Assembly: GCF_000742135.1 (NCBI RefSeq)
Contig: NZ_KN046818.1
Coordinates: forward strand, 2,868,097-2,932,096
Reading direction: 5' to 3'
DNA length: 64,000 nucleotides
Source of the DNA: Klebsiella pneumoniae
Lineage (GTDB): Bacteria > Pseudomonadota > Gammaproteobacteria > Enterobacterales > Enterobacteriaceae
How positions within the stretch are numbered: position 1 is the stretch's first letter; each line of letters begins with the position of its first letter. Below are positions 1 to 9,222 of the stretch, piece after piece. The notes below the pieces were generated by a model. It ran no database searches. It had not been told where the DNA came from and worked only from the letters and a program-made list of their open reading frames with translations. The position numbers were made by a program, and so were the translations under genes.

Positions 1-330
1 ATACCAGACCGCCAGCGGCAGCGTCCCCAACAGCTGGTTAAACCATGCCAGCCGGGTGGGATGCCCATGGATCAGCTCATGCTGTAAGGACATATACCAG
101 GCGGTAAACCAGATCAACAGCAGCGTGGCCGGAAACAGTCCCAGCGTCCGCCAGCCCGCCACGCAGGCAAACCAGCCGCCGTAAACCGTCACAATCAGCA
201 GCCAGGTCGGCAGCTCGCTGCGCCACAGCCAGCTGCGCGCCAGCTGGCGGATCAGGATGCGCTGTTGGTCATCCACATAGACAGCCGTCTTCTTTTCCGT
301 CACTTCCGATACCTTGCCGTGTTGCCTCAT
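1..330 (-). CDS. Fatty acid desaturase family protein (3' part outside the window)
   Basis: The frame opens at the ATG whose complement is at 328-330 and runs off the left edge, giving 110 residues. A hydrophobic segment at about residues 37-75 is followed by the histidine box HELIHGHPTR, the first iron-binding box of the membrane fatty acid desaturase superfamily (PF00487). The protein is therefore probably a membrane di-iron desaturase or hydroxylase acting on acyl lipids. The other histidine boxes lie outside the window, so substrate and exact subfamily cannot be judged. Confidence 0.75.
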   Translation of the reverse strand, partial: MRQHGKVSEVTEKKTAVYVDDQQRILIRQLARSWLWRSELPTWLLIVTVYGGWFACVAGWRTLGLFPATLLLIWFTAWYMSLQHELIHGHPTRLAWFNQLLGTLPLAVWY

Positions 331-469
331 TCCCTCCGAAGATGTGAGATAACACGTTAAATAACAAAGTATTTAATTGACTTAGCTTTGCCAAAAAGCG
401 CGTTTGTGTTCAACAGGGCAAAGAGAATACCGTCCATGGCGCAACAGGTTGGCGGTGTTTAAACAGGTC

Positions 470-618
470 CATCGCCCGGCGGCGCTGCGCTTGCCGGGCC
501 TACGGGATACCCCCCTCCCCGGGCCATCCAGGCCGGTGCAGGCGCAGCGCCGCCGGACAAGGACAGCGGCGCCGCTTTTGTGCCGGGCGGCGGCGACGCC
601 TTGCCCGGCCTACGATCC
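470..618. repeat. REP/BIME-like palindromic repeat cluster
   Basis: The 331-742 interval has no convincing gene. It holds at least two REP-type palindromes, at 474-499 and 582-609, each shaped like the enterobacterial REP unit (GCCGGGCGGCG ... GCC-TTGCCCGGCCTAC), and a more degenerate GC-rich unit between them in inverted orientation (about 525-556). The TACG-like tail follows both clear units. Such clusters usually sit after convergent or tandem gene ends and can act in mRNA stabilisation, transcription termination or gyrase binding. The cluster lies downstream of the Anbu operon and upstream of the desaturase gene. Confidence 0.7.
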
Positions 619-742
619 GTGCGGCCTGTCGTTAATTTATTTACCGCTATTGCTGAAATTTTACCGCCAGGTCGAGGATACTTAAGGACTCCAGCGCCTT
701 ACCCGCCTTCGCGCCGACGATACCGGCGGAGCGTCACAGCGA

Positions 743-1489
743 CTACTCCTCTTCCCGCTCCGCTGGCGTCCAGGTCGGCAGAGTCTGGAAGGTGTGCAAC
801 AGCCCTTCGGACCACGCCTTGCGAATGCGGTTGAAGTAGGGATCGCTGTCGGTGATGCGATGCTGCCCGGCACTGCTGAAGCTGCCGCTGCGGTAGAGCA
901 GCGTATCCAGCGGCAGGCCGACGGACAGATTACTGCGCAGCGTCGAGTCAATGGAGATCAACGCGCAGCACATCGCCTGCTCCAGCGGCGTGTCGATGGT
1001 CAGCACCCGATCGATGATCGGTTTGCCGTATTTGCTTTCGCCAATCTGGAAATAAGGCGTGTCGCGGGTGGCTTCAATAAAGTTGCCCTCCGGATAAATA
1101 TGGAACAGACGATGGGGTTCGCCGGCGATCTGGCCGCCAAGCAGCAGGTTGCAGTTGAAGTTGGTGTTACTGCAGGTCTGCTGATTGCTGCTGTCGCGCT
1201 GGATCACCTCCAGCAGCGTTTTACCGATCAGCATCGCGGCGTCGTAGAGGGAAGTGACCTGCATCAGATTCGGCTCCTGCTGGGTACGGATGCGCGCGCT
1301 GAGCAGGCTTATCACGCTCTGGGTGGTGGCCAGATTGCCGGCGGATTGCAGCACCAGCACCCGTTCCCCCTCCTGATGGAAAACGTGCAGCTTTTTAAAA
1401 GTGGCAATATGGTCGACGCCCGCGTTGGTGCGGGAGTCGGAAGCAAACACCAGTCCATCCGCCAGGCACATGGCCACACAGTAGGTCAT
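743..1489 (-). CDS. Anbu proteasome-like peptidase
   Basis: This 248-residue protein starts MTYCVAMCLADG and has the Ntn-hydrolase layout of the proteasome beta/HslV family. Removal of Met1 would expose Thr as the N-terminal nucleophile. Asp18 lies in ASDSRTNAG, and Lys32/Lys33 are where the catalytic lysine is expected. It is much longer than HslV (about 175 residues) and fits the Anbu (ancestral beta subunit) family. It is the last gene of a four-gene operon, 16 bp after the transglutaminase gene. No unfoldase ATPase gene is nearby, unlike hslVU. Family knowledge says Anbu forms self-assembling particles of unclear proteolytic activity; the substrate is unknown. Confidence 0.88.
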   Translation of the reverse strand: MTYCVAMCLADGLVFASDSRTNAGVDHIATFKKLHVFHQEGERVLVLQSAGNLATTQSVISLLSARIRTQQEPNLMQVTSLYDAAMLIGKTLLEVIQRDSSNQQTCSNTNFNCNLLLGGQIAGEPHRLFHIYPEGNFIEATRDTPYFQIGESKYGKPIIDRVLTIDTPLEQAMCCALISIDSTLRSNLSVGLPLDTLLYRSGSFSSAGQHRITDSDPYFNRIRKAWSEGLLHTFQTLPTWTPAEREEE

Positions 1490-1505
1490 TGCGGTTATTC
1501 CCGTA

Positions 1506-2321
1506 TTATTGCTGCTGCGCCTGCTGGCTGTGTTCGCGCACTTCAGCGTTAGTTAACATAATCTCCCCGCCGCCGCCCAGCCGGGTGCCCCGTACCGGGC
1601 AGGCATCGAGATAATCCAGCCCGGTCGCCAGCCGTAAATGCTGATTCAGGCGACGGGTATTATTGGTGATATCAAACGACAGCCAGCGGCCGTCGAGCCA
1701 GACTTCCGCCCAGGCATGCATCGCCACATGCTGGGCGTTATCGCTGTAGACATAGCCGCTGACGTAGCGCGCCGGGATCTCCAGCGCGCGGCAGCAGGCG
1801 AGAAAAACATGGGTATGATCCTGGCACACCCCCTTCGCGCGGGCGAAGGCGTCGGCGGCGGAGTCCTGCACCTGGGTCGCGCCGGGGGAGTATGGCATTC
1901 TTAACAGCAGATCCGCCATCAGTTGATTCAGACTCTCTTCCGCCGCATCGGGACGATAGAGGCGCTGGGCAAACTCACGGATCGCCGTATCGGCGCGGGT
2001 TAGCGGCGTACAGCGCAGAAAAACCAGCGGCGACAGCAGCTCGGCCTCTTCATCACGCGTCTCCTCCCCTTCGTCGGCGATATCGACAATCCCGCTGGCG
2101 CGGATGGTGATCTCCTTGTGCGGGTTATCCAGCGTCAGCACATGCAGCACATTGCCCCAGCCGTCGGTAGTGGTCACCGCCGCGCCGTCCGGCAGGGTCA
2201 GCGTCCAGGCGGTGATCGTCTGCCGGGCGGTACTGCGTGGCGTCAGGCGCAGATACTGGGTGGAAAACTTCACTTCTTCATCGTAGCCATAGCGGGTGAG
2301 ATGATCGATGACCAGTTTCAT
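1506..2321 (-). CDS. Transglutaminase-like cysteine protease of the Anbu operon
   Basis: The 271-residue protein has the transglutaminase-like fold (PF01841) with an N-terminal beta domain (PF08379 type) over residues 1-80. The likely catalytic triad is Cys166 in GVCQDH, His202 in MHAWAEVW and Asp217 in SFDITN. Bacterial members usually hydrolyse or rearrange amide bonds rather than cross-link proteins. Its start overlaps the end of the alpha-E gene by 4 bp (ATGA type), so the two are translationally coupled. No signal peptide is visible, so the protein is expected in the cytoplasm. Its role with the ATP-grasp and Anbu proteins is inferred from conserved neighbourhood only. Confidence 0.85.
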   Translation of the reverse strand: MKLVIDHLTRYGYDEEVKFSTQYLRLTPRSTARQTITAWTLTLPDGAAVTTTDGWGNVLHVLTLDNPHKEITIRASGIVDIADEGEETRDEEAELLSPLVFLRCTPLTRADTAIREFAQRLYRPDAAEESLNQLMADLLLRMPYSPGATQVQDSAADAFARAKGVCQDHTHVFLACCRALEIPARYVSGYVYSDNAQHVAMHAWAEVWLDGRWLSFDITNNTRRLNQHLRLATGLDYLDACPVRGTRLGGGGEIMLTNAEVREHSQQAQQQ

Positions 2322-3247
2322 AAGGCCTCCAGGTAGGTTTGTCTGATGCTGTCGGACAGCGCGTTAATTCTCGCCAGTAGCCCGTTAAGGGTGGTCTGCA
2401 GGTCCGCCTGCGCCAGGTCGTCACGGGTGCTGAAGCGCAGGTCAACGTTGAGCTGATGGGCGAGGCGCAACGGCTGATAAGAACGATCGTTGGCAATCTT
2501 CTCCAGCTCGCCCACCAGGTCGGCAATGCTGGCGCGCAGCGAACGTGGAATATCGTTGCGCAGGATCAGCAGCTCCATCACCGTTTCGCGACTGACCGGC
2601 TGGCGGTAGAGGCTGTTGTAGGCTTCGCGGGCGCTGACCGCATTGAGCAGGGTATCCAGTCGGTAGTATTCCCGCACCGGATCCGGATCGTTGGTCAGCT
2701 GTTGATCCTTAATCAGCAGCAACTGGGTGGTGGCGAAGGCGCGCTCAATCAGGGTGCCGATACCGATAAAACTCAGGGCGTCGTTGCGCAGCAGCGTGCC
2801 GATCACTGCCCCGCGAAACAGATGCACCCGCTCTTTCACCCACTCAAAAAAGCCGTCGCTCCCCAGCTCGCCCAGCCCCTGCTGGCGGAGGGTCCGCAGT
2901 TCAATGCGGGTGGCATTGATGCTCTCCCACACTTCGGCCGACAGACTGCCGCGCACCGCGTGCGCATTGTTCCACGCCATCTCCACGCAGCTGTAAATAC
3001 TGCAGGGGTTGTTGCCATCAAGGGCAAAAAAGTTGAGCAGATTGCTCATGGTAAAGCGGGCATGGCGCGCCTGAAACAACTCGTGGGTCATCGACAAATT
3101 CAGCGGCAGCGCCAGATCCCGCGACTGCTGGCTGTGACGGGGGATCATCGATAATTTCCAGGTCACGTCCAGCACCCGGGCGTAGCTCTCCGCCCGCTCG
3201 AGATAGCGGGCCATCCAGAACAGTTCACTCGCCGTACGACTTAGCAT
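2318..3247 (-). CDS. Alpha-E domain protein (DUF403)
   Basis: The 309-residue, mostly helical protein begins MLSRTASELFWMARYLERAE, the typical opening of the alpha-E family (PF04168). No enzymatic motif is visible. In many bacteria this family is found fused to, or directly beside, circularly permuted ATP-grasp proteins, suggesting it is a partner or substrate-holding subunit of that ligase. It overlaps the upstream ATP-grasp gene by 7 bp and the downstream transglutaminase gene by 4 bp. Biochemical function is not known. Confidence 0.85.
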   Translation of the reverse strand: MLSRTASELFWMARYLERAESYARVLDVTWKLSMIPRHSQQSRDLALPLNLSMTHELFQARHARFTMSNLLNFFALDGNNPCSIYSCVEMAWNNAHAVRGSLSAEVWESINATRIELRTLRQQGLGELGSDGFFEWVKERVHLFRGAVIGTLLRNDALSFIGIGTLIERAFATTQLLLIKDQQLTNDPDPVREYYRLDTLLNAVSAREAYNSLYRQPVSRETVMELLILRNDIPRSLRASIADLVGELEKIANDRSYQPLRLAHQLNVDLRFSTRDDLAQADLQTTLNGLLARINALSDSIRQTYLEAL

Positions 3248-4680
3248 GATGCGTCATCCTCCATCACCCAGGTATCCTTGGTTCCGCCGCCCTGCGACGA
3301 GTTGACCACCAGCGACCCTTCGGTGAGGGCCACGCGGGTCAGGCCGCCGGGCACCAGCCGCATCTCCTGCCCGGACAGCACGTAGGGGCGTAAATCGATA
3401 TGCCGCGGCGACAGCCCTTCATCAACGAAGGTGGGGCAGGTCGACAGCGCGAGGGTGTCCTGGGCGATATAGTTGGCCGGATTGGCCAGCAGGCGCTGGC
3501 GGAAGGCCTCCCGCTCCTCTTTGGTGGAACGCGGGCCGACCAGCATGCCGTAGCCCCCGGCGCCATGGACCTCCTTGACCACCATCAGCTCGAGATTGCT
3601 CAGCACGTAGCGCAGGTCCTCCGCTTTCCGGCACTGCCAGGTGGGGATATTGCTGAGGATCGGCTGTTCGCCGAGGTAAAAGCGGATCATCTCCGGGACG
3701 TACGGATAGATCGATTTGTCGTCAGCCACCCCGGTGCCGATGGCGTTGGCCAGCACTACGCCGCCGGCGCGATAGACGGACAGCAGCCCCGGGACGCCGA
3801 GCATCGAATCGGCGCGGAAGGCCAGCGGGTCGAGCCAGGCGTCGTCGATGCGGCGATAAATCACATCCACCCGCCGCGGCCCCTCGGTGGTGCGCATATA
3901 CACCGCGCCGTTTTTAATAAACAGGTCGGCGCTCTCCACCAGCTCGACCCCCATCTGCTGCGCCAGGAAGCTGTGCTCGAAGTAGGCGCTGTTGAAGCGA
4001 CCCGGGGTCATCACCACGACGCAGGGATCATCCACCAGCGAGCTTTCGCGCAGGGTCTGCAGGAGGTAGCTCGGGTAGCGCTCCACCGGCGCAATATGAT
4101 GCTGCTCGAACATCTCCGGATAGAGGCGCATCATCATCTTACGGTTTTCGAGCATGTAGGAGACGCCGGACGGCGTGCGCAGATTATCCTCCAGCACGTA
4201 GTACTGACCGTCGTTATTGCGCACCATATCGACGCCGGTGATATGGGCATAGGTATTGTTTGGCAGGTTGATGCCCTGCATGCACGGCTGATACTGCTCG
4301 TTGGCCAGCACCTGCTCGGCCGGGATCAGCCCCGCGCGCAGGATATTCTGCTCATGATAGATGTCATAGAGGAAGGCGTTCAGCGCTTTCACCCGCTGGC
4401 GTATGCCGCGGTCAATGCGCTGCCACTCCCCGGCGGGTATGATCCGCGGCACGCTGTCAAACGGGATCAGCCGCTCGGTCCCCTCATCCTCGCCGTACAC
4501 GTTAAAGGTGATGCCGATACGGTGAAAAAGCAGTTCCGCTTGCGCTTTTTTCTGCCGGATAGAGAATTGATCGGTGTTGCGAAACCATTGCCACCAGGCA
4601 TTATAGTGCGGCCGCTGTTCACCCTGCGCGGTCAGCATCTCGTCATAATAATGCCCGTCAGGTAGCGTAATTTTAATCAT
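3241..4680 (-). CDS. Circularly permuted type-2 ATP-grasp protein
   Basis: This 479-residue protein is the first gene of the Anbu operon. It matches the circularly permuted ATP-grasp family (DUF404/DUF407). Recognisable segments are the N-terminal GITFNVYGEDEGTERLIPFD region, the DNLRTPSGVSY segment near residue 165, the VDVIYRRIDD segment in the middle and the C-terminal DLRPYVLSG motif. ATP-grasp enzymes join a carboxylate to an amine through an acyl-phosphate, so a peptide or amide ligase role is expected. The predicted acceptor and donor are unknown. The start at 4680 gives the length usual for the family. A 384-bp non-coding gap separates it from divergent treA. Confidence 0.87.
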   Translation of the reverse strand: MIKITLPDGHYYDEMLTAQGEQRPHYNAWWQWFRNTDQFSIRQKKAQAELLFHRIGITFNVYGEDEGTERLIPFDSVPRIIPAGEWQRIDRGIRQRVKALNAFLYDIYHEQNILRAGLIPAEQVLANEQYQPCMQGINLPNNTYAHITGVDMVRNNDGQYYVLEDNLRTPSGVSYMLENRKMMMRLYPEMFEQHHIAPVERYPSYLLQTLRESSLVDDPCVVVMTPGRFNSAYFEHSFLAQQMGVELVESADLFIKNGAVYMRTTEGPRRVDVIYRRIDDAWLDPLAFRADSMLGVPGLLSVYRAGGVVLANAIGTGVADDKSIYPYVPEMIRFYLGEQPILSNIPTWQCRKAEDLRYVLSNLELMVVKEVHGAGGYGMLVGPRSTKEEREAFRQRLLANPANYIAQDTLALSTCPTFVDEGLSPRHIDLRPYVLSGQEMRLVPGGLTRVALTEGSLVVNSSQGGGTKDTWVMEDDASC

Positions 4681-5064
4681 GGCTATCCCCTCCGGTTGTA
4701 CTCACTTTGTGGTAATCCCGCTAAGAGATAAGCATTAATTATGCCAGGTCCTCTGCCGCCGCGGCGTTGTGCAAATCGGTTCAGCCCCGCCGTCTGGTTG
4801 TGCAAAAAATCGACAAAACAGCCGCCCGCGCCCGGCGGCGGCTGCACCGTCGTGAGGCAGGGCGACGTTTTTTGCGCCATCGTGGACGCCAGCGCCCTCA
4901 GCCAGGCGGCCCAGCCCGCGGCGGTCTCAGGAGACCTGGCAGGTAAATCCTCTGTTTTCGCGCAAAATGTTACCCCTGACACGCGCAGCGGCAGATATTC
5001 GTCTAAGGTTTTTGGATGGCCAAACGTCGTGGCCCGCAGTCGATAATGATAAGGAGAACTCCCC
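4681..5064. promoter_or_regulatory. Divergent regulatory interval between the Anbu operon and treA
   Basis: This interval separates two divergently transcribed units and must carry both promoters. A clear Shine-Dalgarno sequence (AAGGAG at 5051-5056) serves treA. I could not assign -10 and -35 boxes with confidence. Open frames across it show no family resemblance and no plausible ribosome-binding site, so I see no gene here. Confidence 0.5.
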
Positions 5065-6810
5065 ATGACGAGTACTGATGCACGTCGTCCCGCTGCTTTG
5101 CCCTGTTCCCTGCGCCTGGCGATCGGCGGCGCTCTGATCGCCCTGATGAGCCTGAACGCTCAGGCGGAAGACGGCAAAACCGCGCCGCCCCCCTCGCCGG
5201 ATATTCTGCTGGGCCCGCTGTTCAATGATGTCCAGAGCGCGAAGCTGTTTGCCGATCAGAAAACCTTCGCCGACGCTATCCCTAACAGCGATCCGCTGAT
5301 GATCCTTGCCGATTACCGGATGCAAAAAAACCAGGCCAGCTTCGACCTGCGCCACTTCGTCGAACTGAACTTCACGCTGCCGAAAGAGAACGACACCTAT
5401 GTGCCGCCCAAAGGGCAAACTCTGCGTCAACATATCGATGGCCTGTGGCCGGTCCTGACCCGCAGCACCGTCGAGGTGGAAAAATGGGACTCGCTGCTGC
5501 CGCTGCCTAAGCCCTACGTGGTGCCCGGAGGACGTTTCCGCGAAGTCTATTACTGGGACAGCTATTTCACGATGCTGGGTCTTGCCGAAAGCGGTCACTG
5601 GGATAAAGTCGAGGATATGGTCGCCAACTTCGCCGCGGAAATTGACGCCTGGGGCCATATCCCCAACGGCAACCGCACCTATTATCTCAGCCGTTCGCAG
5701 CCCCCCTTCTTCTCCTTTATGGTGAGCCTGCTGGCGACGCACGATGGCGACCAGGTGCTGAAAACCTACCAGCCGCAGCTGGAGAAAGAGTATCGCTACT
5801 GGATGGCCGGAGCGGACGCGCTGGCTCCCGGCAGCGCCGACAAACGGGCGGTGCGGATGGCGGACGGCGCGCTGCTCAACCGCTACTGGGACGATAACGA
5901 CACCCCGCGTCCCGAGTCCTGGCTTGACGACGTCAAAACCGCCAAAAGCAACCCGAATCGTCCGGCAACCGAGATCTATCGCGACCTGCGCTCCGCCGCC
6001 GCCTCCGGCTGGGATTTCAGCTCCCGCTGGATGGACAATCCGCAGCAGCTCGCCACCATTCGCACCACCTCGATTGTCCCGGTCGATCTCAATGCCCTGA
6101 TGTTCCATCTGGAGAAAACCCTCGCCCGCGCCAGCAAGGCATCCGGGGACAGCGCTGGCGCTACGCAGTACGATGCGCTGGCTAACGCCCGCCAGCAGGC
6201 CATCGAGAAATACCTGTGGAATGATAAAGAGGGATGGTACGCCGACTACGATCTGAAAAGCCACAAGGTGCGCAATCAGCTGACCGCGGCGGCGCTGTTC
6301 CCGCTGTACGTCAATGCCGCGTCACGCGAGCGGGCGACGAAAGTGGCCGCCGCCGCCGAGTCGCGCCTGCTTAAACCCGGCGGGCTGACCACCACCATCG
6401 TCAACAGCGGCCAGCAGTGGGACGCTCCCAACGGCTGGGCGCCGCTGCAGTGGGTGGCGGTCGAGGGGCTGCAAAACTATGGTCAGCAGAAGATCGCCAT
6501 GGAGGTCACCTGGCGCTTCCTGACCAACGTGCAGCATACCTATGACAGTAAGCAAAAGCTGGTGGAGAAGTATGACGTGAGCTCGACCGGCACCGGCGGC
6601 GGCGGCGGGGAATATCCGCTGCAGGACGGCTTTGGCTGGACCAACGGCGTCACCCTGAAGATGTTGGATCTGATCTGCCCGCAGGAGAAACCCTGCGATG
6701 CGCTGCCCGCTACCCGTCCGGCGACAACCCCTTCACCGCAGGACAAACCTGTTGCGGCGCCCGCGGCTAACGACCCCGCCCCTGCGGAACCGCAAAAGAC
6801 CGGCTCCTGA
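5065..6810 (+). CDS. treA: Periplasmic trehalase TreA
   Basis: The 581-residue enzyme hydrolyses alpha,alpha-trehalose to two glucoses in the periplasm (glycoside hydrolase family 37). An N-terminal signal peptide ends near LNAQA-ED (about residue 34). The two trehalase signatures are present: [15 protein letters not shown] (about residues 153-167) and [10 protein letters not shown] (about residues 451-460), and a glycine-rich [16 protein letters not shown] segment lies near the C-terminus. A proline/alanine-rich tail of some 40 residues follows the catalytic domain, making it slightly longer than E. coli TreA (565). The ATG at 5065 has AAGGAG 8 bp upstream. In E. coli treA is osmotically induced through RpoS. 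Confidence 0.96.
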   Translation: MTSTDARRPAALPCSLRLAIGGALIALMSLNAQAEDGKTAPPPSPDILLGPLFNDVQSAKLFADQKTFADAIPNSDPLMILADYRMQKNQASFDLRHFVELNFTLPKENDTYVPPKGQTLRQHIDGLWPVLTRSTVEVEKWDSLLPLPKPYVVPGGRFREVYYWDSYFTMLGLAESGHWDKVEDMVANFAAEIDAWGHIPNGNRTYYLSRSQPPFFSFMVSLLATHDGDQVLKTYQPQLEKEYRYWMAGADALAPGSADKRAVRMADGALLNRYWDDNDTPRPESWLDDVKTAKSNPNRPATEIYRDLRSAAASGWDFSSRWMDNPQQLATIRTTSIVPVDLNALMFHLEKTLARASKASGDSAGATQYDALANARQQAIEKYLWNDKEGWYADYDLKSHKVRNQLTAAALFPLYVNAASRERATKVAAAAESRLLKPGGLTTTIVNSGQQWDAPNGWAPLQWVAVEGLQNYGQQKIAMEVTWRFLTNVQHTYDSKQKLVEKYDVSSTGTGGGGGEYPLQDGFGWTNGVTLKMLDLICPQEKPCDALPATRPATTPSPQDKPVAAPAANDPAPAEPQKTGS

Positions 6811-6849
6811 CGCTTCGCCGCCCCTACCAAAATCGGTAGGGGGAAGCGG
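6811..6849 (+). terminator. Hairpin after treA
   Basis: A long stem with CCCCTACC and GGTAGGGG arms around AAAATC, extended by CGCTTC/GAAGCG, follows the treA stop codon immediately. No T-tract follows, so it could be a Rho-dependent or mRNA-protecting structure instead of a classical terminator. Confidence 0.5.
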
Positions 6850-6961
6850 TCTCCCTGGTCACTACCGTCCCGCGCAGACCCATTCTGCGGCTCGCGGGAA
6901 ACACATCCCCACCCCCTCGCGTTGAACAGGTCACCTTTTCGCTTGACCGCACAAATACAAA

Positions 6962-6976
6962 CAATAATAATTCGCA
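6962..6976 (+). promoter_or_regulatory. Candidate Fur box upstream of the foxA-like gene
   Basis: CAATAATAATTCGCA matches the 7-1-7 Fur consensus TGATAAT-N-ATTATCA at 10 of 14 defined positions. It lies about 85 bp before the receptor start, in an AT-rich stretch unlike the flanking GC-rich DNA, where a promoter would be expected. Iron repression of siderophore receptors by Fur is general, so the position fits; binding is inferred. Confidence 0.5.
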
Positions 6977-7060
6977 TTACTTTTTAACGAATAATGACAG
7001 ATTCGTTTTTCACGCGGCGGCGTACAGGAGTACCAGACCGCGTTGGTTCAGGATGATCTT

Positions 7061-9181
7061 ATGAACGTGGCTATTTCTCGAAAACGCCCGGGGCTGCTGT
7101 ATGCCCTTGCGGTCACACTCCCCTTCACCGCGCAAGCCGAAGAGACGGTGGTGGTCACTGCCACCCCGCCGGCGTCCGCCAGCGCGCCGACGGAGGGCTA
7201 CAGCGCCAGCACCTCGCTCGGGGCGACGAAAACCGACCAGCCGTTAATCACTACCGCCCAGTCGGTGTCGGTGGTCACCCGCCAGCAGATGGCGGATCAG
7301 GGGGCGAATACCATCAGCCAGGCGCTGGAATATACCCCGGGGGTCTACTCCAGCTTCGGCGGCGGCGCCACCCGGTTCGACGCCATCTCCCTGCGCGGCC
7401 ACCACGGCGGCGACGTCGATAACCTGTTCCTCGACGGCATGCGCCTGATGAGCGACGGCGGCAGCCATAACGTACTGCAAATCGACCCGTGGTTTATCGA
7501 ACGCGTGGATGTGATCCGCGGCCCCTCCTCCGCGCTCTACGGGCAGAGCGTGCCGGGCGGCGTGGTCAACCTGACTTCCAAACGTCCGCAGTTCAGTCAG
7601 CAGGGCCACATCCGCCTGACCGGCGGCACGCAAAATACCAAAGGCGCGGCCTTCGATTACACCGACGCCATCAATGACCAGTGGGCATGGCGGCTGATCG
7701 GGATGACCCGCAGCAGCGACACGCAGTATGACCATACCCGCGAAGAGCGCTACGCGATTTCGCCTTCCCTGCTGTGGCAGCCGGACAGCGACACCTCGCT
7801 GCTGCTGCGCGCCTATCTGCAAAAAGATCCTTCCGGCGGCTACCACGGCTCTTTGCCGCTGGACGGCACCCGCTACGCGCACAATGGCCGTAAGCTCTCC
7901 CCCAGCACCAACGAAGGCGATCCGGGAGATGGCTATCAACGCCGCCAGCAGATCTACAGCTATGAGTTTGACCACCAGTTCACCGACGTCTGGTCGGTCT
8001 ATTCCGCCGGGAGCTACACCCATACCAACGTCTCCCTCGATCAGGTCTACCAGGTCGGCTGGATAGATGACAGCGACATGCTGGCCCGCGGCTACAGCGG
8101 TTCGCGCGGTTCGCTGGACGGCTGGTCAACCGATAACCGCCTGCGCGCCGATTTCAATACAGGCGACCTGGCGCACACCCTGATCCTCGGCGCCGAATAT
8201 CATCGCTTCCGTAACGACCTGTGGACCGGCGCCGGCGGCGCGGCGCCCCTTAACCCGTTTAGCGGCTATACCGCGCAGACCGGACATACCGTTACCTACA
8301 GCGACGACAATAATCGCCGCTATTACCAGACCGGGCTGTATCTGCAGGATGAGATGGTCTGGAACCGCTGGCATGTGGATGTTTCCGCCCGCTACGACCG
8401 CATCGTTTCCCAGCAGGTCAGCGATACCCAGGGGACCTCAAACCGCCGTTCAGACGACCATATCAGCGGCCGCGCCTCGCTGTTGTACGCCCTGGACAAC
8501 GGTCTGTCGCCCTACCTGAGCTACAGCCAGGCGATCACTCCGGCGATGCTGCCGGGCGCGGACGGCAAACCGTTGAAACCGACCACCGCCGAACAGGTTG
8601 AAGCCGGCCTGAAGTTCCAGCCGCCGGGCAGCAGCGATCTCTATAGCATCGCGATTTACGACCTGACGCAAAAGGATGTCGCCACTCGCGACCCGAACAT
8701 CGCCACCGCCACCTATATTCCGGCGGGTAAGGTCCATTCCCAGGGCGTTGAGCTGGAAGCGCACCACCAGATCACCCCGCAGCTGAGTACTATCGCCTCG
8801 TATACCTGGAATCGTCTGCGTTTCCAGGACACCAAAGACGGGACCGACAATAACACGCCGCAGCTGACCCCGGATCAGATGGCCTCCTTCTGGGCGCGCT
8901 ATCAGTTCCCGGCGGGGATCTCCGTTGGCGCCGGCGTCCGCTACATCGGTAAACAGTGGGCGGATGATGCCAACACCGCGCGGCTGCCGTCGGTCACGCT
9001 GATGGACGCCATGATGCGGGCCGACCTCGGCGTCTGGTCGCCAACGCTGAAAGGCGCATATGTGCAGGTTAACGCCAACAATATCGGCGACCGCGAGTAT
9101 ATTTCCGGCTGCTATGGCACCGGCAACTGTTACTGGGGAGCAGAGCGCAGCGTTATAGCCACCGTGGGCTACGATTTCTGA
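7061..9181 (+). CDS. foxA: TonB-dependent siderophore receptor, FoxA type (ferrioxamine B)
   Basis: The 706-residue outer-membrane receptor has a signal peptide ending at FTAQA (residue 26), a TonB box ETVVVTATP directly after it, a plug domain (about residues 50-160, with RGPSSALYGQSVPGG) and a 22-strand barrel ending in the C-terminal phenylalanine VGYDF. It belongs to the TIGR01783 siderophore receptors and resembles Klebsiella FoxA, which imports ferrioxamine B. The ATG at 7061 is chosen over a TTG 18 bp upstream because AGGA (7050-7053) sits 7 bp before it. It is a single-gene unit, absent from this place in E. coli. Ligand identity rests on recognition only. Confidence 0.85.
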   Translation: MNVAISRKRPGLLYALAVTLPFTAQAEETVVVTATPPASASAPTEGYSASTSLGATKTDQPLITTAQSVSVVTRQQMADQGANTISQALEYTPGVYSSFGGGATRFDAISLRGHHGGDVDNLFLDGMRLMSDGGSHNVLQIDPWFIERVDVIRGPSSALYGQSVPGGVVNLTSKRPQFSQQGHIRLTGGTQNTKGAAFDYTDAINDQWAWRLIGMTRSSDTQYDHTREERYAISPSLLWQPDSDTSLLLRAYLQKDPSGGYHGSLPLDGTRYAHNGRKLSPSTNEGDPGDGYQRRQQIYSYEFDHQFTDVWSVYSAGSYTHTNVSLDQVYQVGWIDDSDMLARGYSGSRGSLDGWSTDNRLRADFNTGDLAHTLILGAEYHRFRNDLWTGAGGAAPLNPFSGYTAQTGHTVTYSDDNNRRYYQTGLYLQDEMVWNRWHVDVSARYDRIVSQQVSDTQGTSNRRSDDHISGRASLLYALDNGLSPYLSYSQAITPAMLPGADGKPLKPTTAEQVEAGLKFQPPGSSDLYSIAIYDLTQKDVATRDPNIATATYIPAGKVHSQGVELEAHHQITPQLSTIASYTWNRLRFQDTKDGTDNNTPQLTPDQMASFWARYQFPAGISVGAGVRYIGKQWADDANTARLPSVTLMDAMMRADLGVWSPTLKGAYVQVNANNIGDREYISGCYGTGNCYWGAERSVIATVGYDF

Positions 9182-9222
9182 GGACGTGGCCTCCGGGAGA
9201 CTACCGGAGGCCAAACGAGGGA

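Noticed and set aside
4741..5046. 101-codon frame in the Anbu-treA gap
   Set aside because: No start signal and a low-complexity, Pro/Ala-rich product; the interval is better explained as divergent promoters.
4927..6264. 445-codon frame antisense to treA
   Set aside because: Lies opposite a well-recognised trehalase gene; composition typical of antisense frames in GC-rich DNA.
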